The translations under genes and the position numbers were made by a program. A stretch of 64,000 nt of DNA from Choristoneura fumiferana. Its lineage: Eukaryota; Arthropoda; Insecta; Lepidoptera; Tortricidae. The stretch lies in contig NC_133476.1 of the NCBI RefSeq assembly GCF_025370935.1, positions 19,560,230-19,624,229 on the forward strand. Direction: 5' to 3'. Positions within the stretch are counted from its first letter, which is position 1. Every line of letters starts with the position of its first letter. This document shows, in pieces, positions 44,407 to 54,544 of this stretch. The notes beneath the pieces are model-generated. The model made no database searches. It was not told the origin of the DNA and saw only the letters and a program-made list of their open reading frames with translations.

Positions 44407-44464
44407 AATCAGAATCAATTATTATGTAGTAAGCTAACAAAACTCGACTTTCAATATCCAAATA

Positions 44465-44560
44465 ATTTATTGAATCAGGCGTTACTTTGCGGAGGTCCAT
44501 AACAATGAACTCGAACCATAGCCGTAAGCTAGTCTAACACTCATCAATCTGATAGCTCGT
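44465..44560 (+). repeat. Penelope-like terminal fragment
   Basis: TTTATTGAATCAGGCGTTAC, TTTGCGGAGGTCCATAACAA then TGAACTCGAACC matches the right-hand terminus of the elements at 8.8 and 13.1 kb in the opposite orientation. Confidence 0.5.
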
Positions 44561-44890
44561 TTGAGTTCGTCAGTGTGGATCATGAACTGCAAACACGCAA
44601 TTTTGCATAAGCTGCTATCTAAGCCTCAATATCCACTCCAATCTGATATCGCTGTTGGATCATGAAAACCAATTTTCAGCTGAAAGCCCTTACCTCAATC
44701 CACGTCCTTAAAAACCCTTATGGAAATATTGACAGATTCAGGGACGAAGATAGACGCTTAAGCTATAAGTTTGGATTTCGGGGTTTTCCGATGTATTTGA
44801 AGGAATAATCCCTTTGCCTTTGCATAGGTCAGTCGGTTTGTGACACAAGAACAAAGTAATTGCAATTTTCATAACAATACATGTATTGTA

Positions 44891-45243
44891 AGGCACTTGT
44901 CCCACCGCCGACGATGAGCGAGAAGCGAGCAGAGCGAGTAACTAGAAACGAGTGGGCGAGCAGTGAAAAGCGAGTGTTCGAGCACGACGGGCGATTACTC
45001 GCTCCACACGCTCGAGCCGGGTATTGCTGAGCTAGTTTTATAGCTCAGCGAGTTTTATAGCTCTTGTCGCTGCGACAAAAGATGTAAGAGCGAGTTCTCG
45101 CCGGCAGTGTGAACCGCCAGCGATCAACTATTAATATATATGTCTCTTTTACTCACACAGCAACTTATATCTTTTGTTCGTTTCTTGAGCGAGAAAATAG
45201 TCGATAGCCAATCGTTTCCTCGCCGGCGGTGAGACAACTGCCT
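44891..45243. mobile_element. TIR element, GAGCGAG-rich
   Basis: Ends AGGCACTTGTCCCACCGCCG and CGCCGGCGGTGAGACAACTGCCT (as read on +) are inverted with a few mismatches. The interior is rich in GAGCGAG and GCGAGT words and contains a TAGCTCAGCGAG duplication. 353 bp, no transposase. Confidence 0.65.
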
Positions 45244-45350
45244 GATACCCCCCTTGTCACTTGGTGCTAAAAATTGTTAAAATTGATGTAACGTACTTTA
45301 AGGATGGCCTCTTAACGGTGTGTCCTTTCAAATTATTATTTTACTGTAAA

Positions 45351-45489
45351 GCCGAGTTTAGACTTGCGCGAAAAATCGTGCAAGTTGCATTGCATTGCGG
45401 CGCTCGACTGACCACTACAAACTCGTTGGCTTTACGGTCTCGCAATGTAATGCAACTTGCACGATTTTTCTTGCAAGTCTAAACTCGGC
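45351..45489. mobile_element. Foldback TIR element with about 50-bp arms
   Basis: GCCGAGTTTAGACTTGCGCG, AAAAATCGTGCAAGTTGCAT at the left are mirrored by ATGCAACTTGCACGATTTTT, CTTGCAAGTCTAAACTCGGC at the right. 139 bp, almost entirely self-complementary. Confidence 0.75.
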
Positions 45490-46749
45490 TCGTTTGCGCT
45501 AGCGGGCTCTTGCCACTAGAGAATTGTTAGTTATTTTGTTATTCACACAGCGTCTCTATACTGGGGCAGAGTTAGTTGCGTGGGTCTGCCCTTATCCGAT
45601 GATCGACGTACGCCGAATAACGCAACATCTGATTGGACGTTGTTACGCAACCCACAATCATGGCAGATGAACTCGCTGGATTATAAAAATATTCGGGAAC
45701 TGTTACGTTTGGAAATATTTACCTGTGAACCAGCTGTTAGCAGCAGGGGAAACTGCGCTTTCCTGACATTAAAAGTAGCGTATACTTATTGCACTCTTTT
45801 ATTGCAATTCTTCATTGGCCTCTTATTTTAAGAAAAGGCCTGTGCCTTACCGTACGACATATACATATAGACTGGGATGATGATGAAGACGATGATATTT
45901 ATAGGTCTATCATTTCGTGTACACTTTGGCATAAGTCTAAAAGGAAACTGTCAATTCCATTACTAGTGTCATCGCGGCCTTATAATATCGTGTTTTCTTA
46001 TTATGTACCTACTCACGTATTTTACTAAATTGTATTGTACCCATTGTGCGTCTATATTGGCTCGCATGATAAAATTGTAAAAAGTCATAATATATCGTTC
46101 GTCATAACTCTTTTTTACCCGACTGCCCGAATGAGGTATGTTTTTCGAGCGTATGTATGTATGTATGTGGGTGTGTATGTCCAGCCAACAATTAATGGGT
46201 TGAGAGAAATAAAAACCCGACTGCCTTAAAATCTAAAAGGAAGAAAATAAGTCTAGTGGTCTAGAATTTAAAGTTCAACAGTTGGGACTCATTCAAATCG
46301 TGACCAGCGCAAAAATTCTTGGTAAGGGGTCCCGACTTGGTATATTGTTATAAAACAAAACTAACCTTAACCTATACAGTTCTGCAGATGTGTCCGTTTA
46401 AAAACTTCTTAAAAATTTAAGGTTAAGGGTAGTTAAAAACAACAGTTTTGAACTTCATAGTACAAGACCAGCTCATTAAGCCGGCGATGACGGGGTTTGG
46501 AAGATTGGCCGTCGTACGCGCACGCGTCGCTCGCAGGGTTGCTATTACGAAAATATCAGTGTTGCCGACAATGCTGACTGCATGGAGTGAAACGGTTCCG
46601 GGTACAGTCGTTGTGGCAAGCGCTTTACTGGGCTTTGTGGGAAGATTGAGGCCTTTTTCATAACCTTCTGAGTCGTAATTTTTCTTAACAAAAGTATTTA
46701 GTAGCTACTTGACCAGCTTTGTTACCTATTTTTAAAATTATATTATTCA
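45490..46749. other. Mixed sequence with small repeat scraps
   Basis: A family I SINE tail lies at 45831-45895 (+; AAAAGGCCTGTGCCTTACCG, then GGGATGATGATGA). ACCCGACTGCC words face each other at about 46118 and 46216. A GTAT run lies near 46153. No gene recognised. Confidence 0.4.
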
Positions 46750-46797
46750 CTAGCTTTTACCCGCGGCTTCGCTCGCGTTAACCATTAACATTTCAAA

Positions 46798-48560
46798 GTA
46801 GCAAGCAATCAAGCAAGCAAGCCAGCAAAGCATGCAAGTGAGCATGTAAGCAAGCATGCAAGCAAGCATGCAAGCAAGCATGTAAGGAAGGCATGTATTA
46901 TGCAAGGAATAGTGCAAGCAAACATGAATTCGAGCATGCAAGCAACATGCATTCAAAGCTGCATTCAATACAATACAATACAATACAAAGACTCTTTATT
47001 GTACACCAGACATAGCAAGCGATACAGAAAACAGATACACAAAAAATATTAACAAGGTGAGCAATAGGCGGCCTTATCGCTTAAGAGCGATCTCTTCCAG
47101 GCAACCTTTTTTACAGAAAGAAGTAAGGACTAGTTTACAATAGGTGGTGCATCAAAAGTAGATAAGAAAATTTAAACGTAACAGCAATACATCTACGAAT
47201 ACATACAAGCATGCAAGCAAGCATGTAATTTTGCAAAGAAGTAGTGCTAGTAGTAAGCATGCATTCGAGCATGCAAGCAAACATGTATTCAAGCATGCAA
47301 GCTAGCATGCATGCAAGCAAGCATGCAAGCAAGCATGCCAAGCAAGCATGCAAGCAAGGATGCAAGCAAGCATGCAAGCAAGCATGTAATTTTGCAAGAA
47401 ATATGTGCTAGTAGTAGCATGCATTAGAGCATGCAAGCAAACATGCATTCAAGCATGCAAGCAAGCATGCAAGAAATCATGCAAGCAAGCACGCAAGCAA
47501 GCATGCAAGCAAACATGCAAGCAAGCATGCAAGCAAGCATGAAAGTGAGCATGTAAGTAAGCATGTAACTTATCCAAGGAATGTTGCAAGCTCTGCTGCA
47601 AGCAAGCATGTAAGCAAGCATGCAAGCAAGCATGCAAAGCAAGCATGCAAGCAAGCATGCATTCAAAGCTGCATTCAAGCATGCAAGCAAGCATGTAATT
47701 TTGCAAGAAATAGTGCTAGTAGTAAGCATGCATTCGAGCATGCAAGCAAACATGCATTCAAGCATGCAAGCAAGCATGCAAGCAGCATGCAAGCAAGCAT
47801 GTAAGCAAGCATGCAAGCAAGCATGCAAGCAAGCATGCAAGCAAGCATGCCAGCAAGCATGCAAGCAAGCATGCAAGCAAGCATGCAAGCAAGCATGCAA
47901 GCAAGCATGCAAGCAAGCATGCAAGCAAGCATGCAAGCAAGCATGCAAGCAAGCATGCAAGCAAGCATGCAAGAAATCATGCAAGCAAACATGCAAGCAA
48001 GCATGCAAGCAAGCATGCAAGCAAGCATGCAAGAAATCATGCAAGCAAGCATGCAAGCAAGCATGCAAGCAAGCATGCAAGCAAGCATGCAAGCAAGCAT
48101 GCAAGCAAACAATGCAAGCAAGCATGCAAGCAAGCATGAAAGTGAGCATGTAAGTAAGCATGTAATTATGCAAGGAATGTTGCAAGCTCTGCTGCAAGCA
48201 AGCATGTAAGCAAGCATGCAAGCAAGCATGCAAGCAAGCATGCAAGCAAGCATGCAAGCAAGCATGCAAGCATGCAAGCAAGCAAACAAACATGCAAGCA
48301 GGCATGCAAGTGAGCATGTAAGTGAGCATGTAAGCAAGCATGTAATTATGCAAGGAATAGTGCAAGCAAGCATGCATTCGAGCATGCATTCAAGCATGCA
48401 AGCAAGCATGAAATTTTGCAAGAAATAGTGCTAGTAGTAAGCATGCATTCAAGCCTGCATTCAAGCATGCAAGCAAGCATGCATTAAATCATGCAAGCAA
48501 GCGTGGAAGCAATCGTGTAAGCAAGCATGTGATTATTCAAGAAATGGTGCAGCAAGCAAG
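46798..48560. repeat. 12-bp GCAAGCAAGCAT minisatellite array
   Basis: Tandem 12-mers ATGCAAGCAAGC fill most of this span, nearly perfect at 47800-48110. Variants are GCATTC, GCAAGAAATC and GTAAGTAAGC units. Longer blocks recur: GTGCTAGTAGTAAGCATGC at 47244, 47713 and 48428 (a one-base-shorter form at 47405), and TGCAAGCTCTGCTGCAAGC at 47585 and 48181 (596 bp apart). This shows duplication of higher-order segments. Because 12 is a multiple of 3 and the unit lacks stops, long frames stay open on both strands; the largest (minus, 47424-48389) would encode a Cys-Leu-His-Ala polymer and is not a gene. Confidence 0.9.
46966..47160 (-). repeat. LINE 3'-tail repeat (family A) inserted in the minisatellite
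   Basis: CAATACAATACAATACAAAG, CTCTTTATTGTACACCAGAC, GGCGGCCTTATCGCTTAAGA and GCGATCTCTTCCAGGCAACC correspond to the family A copies. Satellite units resume after about 47205. The CAATA run is the tandem 3' tail of the LINE. Confidence 0.65.
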
Positions 48561-48952
48561 CAAGCATGCTTTTTTTAACACATTATTAAGTCAGCTCAGT
48601 CAGCTCCGCGCTTAGAATACAAAAACAAACTTTTGGTCATCCCTTGGGAATGGCAATTTTTTTCGGGATAAAAAATATCCTATTTACTCCGCAATATTTA
48701 TTCTGGACCTCTAATATGACGTATGCAAAATTTCTAGGAATCGGTGCAGTAGTTACGGCGTGAAAGCGTAACAAACAAACAAACAAAACTCACTTTCCCC
48801 TTTATAATAGTAAAGGATTCATTTATAAACAAACAAATAATATATACAATAATTAACAGAAATAAATAAAAAAGAACTAAAACTATCTTAATCTAATCCT
48901 AAAAATCTAGTATTTAACAAATATCACCCAAGTCGTTGCTATTGGGCAGGTG

Positions 48953-49023
48953 CCCATAAGGCTGGCTGCGTTTCCTCGTTGTATGCAATGTCAATACGTT
49001 AACCGAGGAAAGGGCCAGCCTAT
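48953..49023. other. Imperfect inverted repeat
   Basis: CCATAAGGCTGGCTGCGTTT CCTCG-type sequence at the left is mirrored by CGAGGAAAGGGCCAGCCTAT at the right. Probably a small foldback relic. Confidence 0.4.
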
Positions 49024-49068
49024 GGTCAACAGTGGAACGAGAAAAGCTTTTTTTTTTAAATTTATACT

Positions 49069-49194
49069 ACATTGTGTCTTAAGGGCGGTAAATAAGAATT
49101 ACGAACGAGAGTCTATTAGAAGCCCGAGTCGAAGACTGAGGGCTTTAATGAGTCGATGTTCGTAATTCTAGTACCGCCGTGCGACATACAATGT
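49069..49194. mobile_element. TIR element, 126 bp
   Basis: ACATTGTGTCTTAAGGGCGG, AATTACGAAC at the left are mirrored by GTTCGTAATTCTAGTACCGC, CGACATACAATGT at the right, giving arms of about 38 bp with mismatches. It abuts the next inverted-repeat unit. Confidence 0.65.
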
Positions 49195-49556
49195 TTTTCA
49201 TCACATTTGGCGAGTAAAATTTTATATTTCTAAAAGAAAAAATAATAATGTTCCAAATATTGGCGATACCTTAGGCTGCGCTCTTGGCAGCGCCGCCCTC
49301 CCCCTCCCTCAGCATGTGCCTGAGCCGCGTGTGCATGTGGTCCTGCTGCTGCACCATGCGCAGCACCATCAGTACGGGGCACTGACTCATTTACCGACCT
49401 TGGGCTTCATGACAAGAAAATTTGTACGACACAATGACTCATTTACCCACCACGGGTTTCATGACAAGCACATTAAGGTCGAGGGTTTTATTTAGGGGGT
49501 TGCAACCAAGGTAGCCTTCATGTTTTGACACTGTTTACGAGCAAGTGTGATGAAAA
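49194..49556. mobile_element. Inverted-repeat unit enclosing a GC-rich coding-like segment
   Basis: TTTTTCATCACATTTG at 49195 and CAAGTGTGATGAAAAA at about 49542 are inverted, and the similarity continues imperfectly inward. Inside lies the open frame 49271-49390, then two tandem copies, 52 bp apart, of GACTCATTTACC...TTCATGACAAG (49384, 49436). Whether the whole is a TIR transposon is inference. Confidence 0.4.
49271..49390 (-). CDS. Short GC-rich coding-like frame, possible captured or terminal exon
   Basis: A minus-strand frame of 39 codons begins ATG AGT CAG directly after an in-frame TAA and ends TAA at 49271. Residues include MVQQQDHMHTRLRHMLREGE and the C-terminus GGAAKSAA. GC content is roughly 65 percent, far above the surroundings, and third positions are mostly G or C, as in real coding sequence. 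An AG|TGC step at about 49381-49383 could be a splice acceptor, making this the last exon (37 codons) of a gene or a transposon-captured exon. The upstream ATG part matches a repeated motif at 49436, which favours a junction there. I do not recognise the protein, and no upstream exon or poly(A) signal was identified. Confidence 0.3.
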   Translation of the reverse strand: MSQCPVLMVLRMVQQQDHMHTRLRHMLREGEGGAAKSAA

Positions 49557-50286
49557 ATTTCATTCATCACATTCGGCCATTATTCTTTGCGTTATTTTTT
49601 TTTAAATTACGCAAGGGCTTACGAGTATAAAATTAAATAAAAGTCGTTGCAGTAAATATAATTTAATAAGTAGGCTGAAGAAAATGAACTACTTACCTAT
49701 TAAGTAGTTATTCGCTCGAACTCTGAAATCCCCTTCTCACCCAAGACTTTTTTTTACAGCTCTATCATTTTACCTCAATATAATAAGAATTAAAAAATAC
49801 AAATAATTTATTTTTATTCATTATCTTTAACAGTTTTGCAGCTATCGGTACCACAAGGTGCAATCACGCACAACAGTGTGAACTTCACCTATGTTCAAAA
49901 GTGTACGGGAACCGATCGTTTCTCAAAGCAAATTGTATGTCCGTATGCAAAGTTAACGGGTTATGTCTAGACCTTAGTGCTTCGGGGAAGCGCTAGGTTA
50001 AAAGATATAAACTAGGGGTTTTAGGAGTTCTACGGAACATTGATGATGGCTTGTGGTATCGAGCATATATAACGTGTTTTAAAGCTTGATGCAGAATATT
50101 TTAGATAGAATTCATTTATGTAAGCTTTAAGTAAGTGGTTTTTACCGAATTTGTCGTATACGACGAGCAAGTGGGTTGCCTGGTACAACAAATAAAACAC
50201 TAAAAATACAGCCGAATGCAGGGACTTTATTTATAAAGCACCAATTGTTCTTTGAATAAAGAATTTTAAAAATGTAGAAGTCATAT
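49557..50286. other. Unique sequence, no feature seen
   Basis: No gene or repeat recognised. Confidence 0.45.
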
Positions 50287-50661
50287 AAGGAAGGTCTTGC
50301 GTAAGATCCTGGTACATGTCAAGAGAGACGACGGCACGTGGAGGATCCGTAAAAACATAGAGATCCAGGAGCTGGTGGCTGAACCCAATATTATTGGCGT
50401 AACAAAATCACACAGACTTCGCTGGTTCGGCCACCTACTACGAATGGGAGAGGATCGGGCTGCCAAAAAGCGTACGTGGGACGACCGACTGGTCGCCGCC
50501 CGTTTGGGCGACCCAGGTACCGCTGGGAGGACAGTGTCCAGGCGGATCTGCGACGTCTCCAAGTCGACGAGTGGCAAGAGGCTGCGCACGATCGGTACAG
50601 ATGGCATGCTCTCGTTTCGGAGGCCAAGACCCTCTTTGGGTCCCTGAGGCAAATTGGTTAG
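50287..50661 (+). pseudogene. LINE reverse transcriptase C-terminal region, frameshifted
   Basis: The first frame encodes KSHRLRWFGHLLRMGEDRAA. After a shift near 50476 the second frame encodes GRPTGRRPFGRPRYRWEDSV, DLRRLQVDEWQEAAHDRYRW and a natural stop at 50659-50661. The order RLRW.GH..RM...R...GRRP.GRPR.RW.D....L.......W...A.DR..W is the conserved post-polymerase tail of RTE-like and related insect LINEs. GC content exceeds that of the flanks. A TTAGTTAGTTAG run after the stop suggests a short tandem 3' end. The polymerase and endonuclease domains are missing. Confidence 0.75.
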
Positions 50662-51149
50662 TTAGTTAGAAGTCATATCCAAAATTTCAAAACTGGTGAC
50701 CCACGTCCAAGTCTCAAGTACTACATTTGTAAAAAAAAGTGGGGACTCGGGAGGATAAACACAAATTCATAATCCTCTGACGAAATTATGATTTCGGTTT
50801 CGGCCAAAACTAAGACACAAGCCGAAATTCGCTTCGGGATCCGGGCCTCTATAGGCAAAAGGCGATATTAAAAAAAACCTTTTGGAGTTACTTATACCAT
50901 CTGAAATGGTAAATAAATAACAAAAAAGTGATACTTTGAGATAACCCCTTTTGCCAGAATAGTTTTACTCGGATTCTGAGTTCATTTGATGTTGCCCAAC
51001 TTTAATCTCACGCTTGACGGGAAACTAGTAAAGACGTTAAAATATGACATCGAATATGCGGTTTACATTTTCTGAAGTAGGTCACTCGACGAAGCCTTCG
51101 GGAAACGGCGAGAGCATTAGTTAGGGTTGTCGCTGCTGGGTTGAGCAAT

Positions 51150-51240
51150 ATATTTTTAACCGACTTCAAAAAAGGAGGAGGTTATCAATTCGGTTGTATT
51201 TTTTGTAATGTAGGTAGTATTTCTACATATAATGAAGGTT
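51150..51240. repeat. Dispersed repeat end, TTTTTAACCGACTTC type
   Basis: TTTTTAACCGACTTCAAAAA then AGGAGGAGGTTATCAATTCG is a wording common to insect interspersed repeats and begins with TTAA-CC, as piggyBac-like MITEs do. The partner end was not found. Confidence 0.4.
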
Positions 51241-51255
51241 TTTTTCTTTTTAGGT

Positions 51256-51363
51256 ATGAAAAGGCAATGGAGAGATGAACTGGACTACTTCTTGCACACA
51301 GGACAGAGAGCAGTGGCAGTATTGAGGGAGGCCTTTGCTCAGCAGTGGGATAGAAAAGGCTGA
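51256..51363 (+). pseudogene. RTE LINE C-terminal fragment
   Basis: An open frame of 35 codons encodes KRQWRDELDYFLHTG and LREAFAQQWDRKG and then stops. R.W.D.LD.F.......W..L.EAFAQQWD is the C-terminal end of a second RTE lineage, distinct from the QQWTSFG type at 13.8 kb. Confidence 0.6.
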
Positions 51364-53091
51364 CAATAATAAAATAGTAATAATAAGGTATGAAACCCTA
51401 CAAAGTATGTAAACGTGTGACAACCCTAGAGCTATTAGCAGAGCCCTTTCCTCGTCCTAATTAAGGTAGATAAGGGCCGTCACTAAGGTTCGAGTGTTTT
51501 TTTCGCTGAGTCTCGCCTTATAAGGGTTTTTGCTCAGGGAATTTGAGACGGTAAGCTTTATCTGGCAATTTGGCTTTTGCTGGAAATTTTGTAGGTAATT
51601 TAACTTGGCTGCTTGATCTTAGGAGAGCTCTGCTTAAGTGCCAGTATATCTTTAAGTCCTGTATACGTGTTTTCGAATACTGAAGGTTTTTTGAAAATTT
51701 TACGCGCAATGTGATCGGTAATTTCGACGATTCTATCTATTTCGATGATTTTATATTAGAGATTTTTTAATATTCTCCTCAACCGTAGTCTGGGCAACTC
51801 AAATAGCATCTTGAGCATGCTAGCCTACCGCTGGGACTGACGGCTGCTGCAACATTACTTGCAACTGCATGCGCCTGTAACGCTGGTGCCCAGGCCTAAT
51901 TAATTTTTGTTTAAAGTATTGCATTGTATAAACTCTTTCTTGTACAGTCACCAACACCAATATCTGATCCGACTCTATTTATATCAGCGAGATGATTCTA
52001 CGGTATAGATATAATATAGCGTTGGACTTGTTAACTAGTGATAATAGAGTTCCAATCTAGGCCGGACGAGACGTCATTTTATTTTCTTATTTATATATTC
52101 CGTACGTAAGCTATTATTATTATATGACTGTAACTAACATGATGTCTAAGGGACTAGACTATAATTATGTAATTGCCCCACTACTATATGGGCATCCCTA
52201 GTGCAGTTGCACTTGCACCGTAATGCAATGCGACGCCACTGAAGTCGCCGAGAGCTCTCCACCTGAAGCCGCCCTCCGGCAAATCTCGAGCGCATGCCAA
52301 GGTTTCCTGCAGACAGGTATATTAAGGGAATGAAATCGTACCTACCTCGTACCAAATCGTATAAATGCAAAAGTTCGTGCCTGTTCGTGTTTTACGCTGA
52401 AAATTATTAAGAAAAATTCTTAACAAAACGGACACATCCATACAATATTTTGGGTACACATCTGGAGACCCTGTTTTTCCAGCTCGGAATCATGAACTGA
52501 GTCTACCTTCCAAATTTTGTTGAAATCGGAGACAAACTCAGGGCACAACGGTAGATAGAAATGCCTAACTGACGGATTAGATATAACTACAAAATATCTA
52601 ATTTCATATTAATAACGTTCACAAGATATAATGAACGTTAGCTATAACAACAAAAAGTATATTTTTTAACGTATAACGCTTAAATTAAATAGCGTTATTT
52701 TTATAAAACCTCAATTTGTATAACATTTATATGGATTCTTTTAACATAACATACATTAGGTATATCACTCATAATATATAAAAATACGTGTAAATGTTAA
52801 ATTATGTGGCGGCGAGCGAGCGAAGCGAGCGAGCAAGACGAAACTGTGCAGAAGCGACTTGGATAGGTTAGGTGGATAGGTGTTAGGTTTTTTTTTGTAA
52901 CAGAGCGGAAAAAAATAATGGCTTGCTTGATTGTTCAAAGATCAAAGATTTTAATGAATTAGAAGTTTTTAGGTGTTATGAACATTATATGCTTTGATCG
53001 TTATATCAATTGATATTATATATAAACAACGTTATACCTTACAAAATCTACGAGTAAGTTTTGTAGTTACGAGTAAGCGACGAAGCGACTG
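51364..53091. other. Mostly unique sequence
   Basis: A GCGAGCGAGCGAAGCGAGCG patch is at 52811-52833. No gene recognised over 1.7 kb. Confidence 0.45.
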
Positions 53092-53127
53092 GAGGTCTAT
53101 ATCCAACAGTGGACGTCCTACGGCTGA
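53092..53127 (+). pseudogene. RTE LINE extreme C-terminal scrap
   Basis: Encodes EVYIQQWTSYG and stop, followed by GATGATGATAG, as at 13.8 kb. Confidence 0.55.
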
Positions 53128-54544
53128 GATGATGATAGTGATGATCAGATATTTATGCACGTTTTGTTGCGTCAGATACTACCCACTGATCCCAGTCCGT
53201 ATGAGACAAAATATAGTCCAAAGGAAATATCTAAACTAAATAGTACTTCAAACAGACGCCAAGTAAAACACACAGAGACTCCCGAGAAATACCTGTGAAA
53301 GCCAATTTGCATGTTTTTCAAAGAAAATTGCAGTCGTGCTGGCGTCTCGTGACCGCCCGAGCATCGAACCGGGGACGTCACGCTAATGGTGCTTTACTTT
53401 TTTTAGGGTTCCGTAAGCAACAGCGTGGAGTGAACATTTTCGTTGTAGAACTAGGAGTCACTGAAGCGCGAGTTAGGTATGTCTTCGAATGCATTATCTT
53501 GGAATTAGTGTACACAAACTTTGCCATACTTGTCATCACTGAGGTCATGTAATAAATACCAGCCAAATGGCAGTCGGACTCACGCAGTGAGGGTTCCGCA
53601 CAAAGGCTATACCGTGTCATCATCATCATCATTAATTTAAGAGCTTAGCTCTTGTCGGTAGTTACCTAATCGCCACTGTTTCCGGTTCTCTGCCAGCGTT
53701 TTCAGCTCCTGATACCCGTTTAAGGTAACAAAATATGCCCCTCACGTTATTAGCCAATGAATATATCCTATGTATTGTTAATAATGCTAGTTATTAATCT
53801 GCTAAGTTTTATCTCATAATTATTGACAGTTTCCTTGCAATGTCACTTGAAAGTTGTTTTTACTTTTCTAAATATCTTGAAAACTACTGGGCCGTTTCTT
53901 TTGTGATTAACGTATGTTGGTAATGGCATGAAAAGGAATAAATTCGAAAAACACAAGACGTCTCTAGGTTTGCATTAACTTGGTCATTTTTGATGTCAAA
54001 TATTTCAAACTTTTTTTTTTTACACTTGTGACTCGCTGTGACACTCACCATTTTTTTTACACTGAAGTGACATCTCTTTCCGTACAAATATATATTGGTC
54101 TGAAATCAATCGGCTTGGAGCAACATGGTGATTTTTTTAATTTTGAGTATACCATTAAAATGTCAAAATCTTAAATGGCCCTCATATTATTTGGAAAACT
54201 CCTTTGTTGCCCCAAGGTCTCCAGACCTCAAAATTCGGCCCTGATTTGTTGTGTCAGATAGTGCTGCTGTCTGTAGAAAAGCTACCTTCGTACCAAAGTA
54301 TATTTTTTTATGACTGCATCTTTGAATTGCGTTGACTTAGATTTTTTTATGCTCCAAGGGGGCTAGGCCTGAGTGTTCGATATGAACTTAATACGATATC
54401 GATATGACAGCCGACCAACGGTAATCTTTTTCGTGGGGTCTATATCGATTGGTAGAAAATTGTTAGTCATAAGTTTGAATCAATTCAATGTTTTAAAAAA
54501 TATAGCTCCATCGATGTCAGTCATATAAGTTTGTAATAATGTGA
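53128..54544. other. Mostly unique; GGTTCCG repeat scraps
   Basis: TTTTTAGGGTTCCGTAAGCA (53400) and CCAGCCAAATGGCAGTCGGA plus GAGGGTTCCGCACAAAGG (53560-53608) are ends of the repeat at 16785. The frame at 53295-53552 overlaps these and is not called. Confidence 0.4.

Larger units (their letters stand above)
46750..48817 (-). mobile_element. Helitron containing an expanded minisatellite
   Basis: Read on the minus strand, the element starts TCCTTTACTATTATAAAGGG (right edge) and ends CGAAGCCGCGGGTAAAAGCTAG (left edge). It lies between host A and T, exactly as in the short Helitrons at 11585 and 37185. The right flank retains Helitron body text (GGGATAAAAAATATCC, GCAGTAGTTACGGCGTGAAA). Between the ends lies about 1.7 kb of 12-bp minisatellite interrupted by a family A LINE tail. 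Total 2068 bp against 219-225 bp for the compact copies. No Rep/helicase coding is present. Confidence 0.8.

Noticed and set aside
46798..48560. CRISPR-like repeat array
   Set aside because: Units are contiguous 12-mers without unique spacers, and the context is an insect genome.
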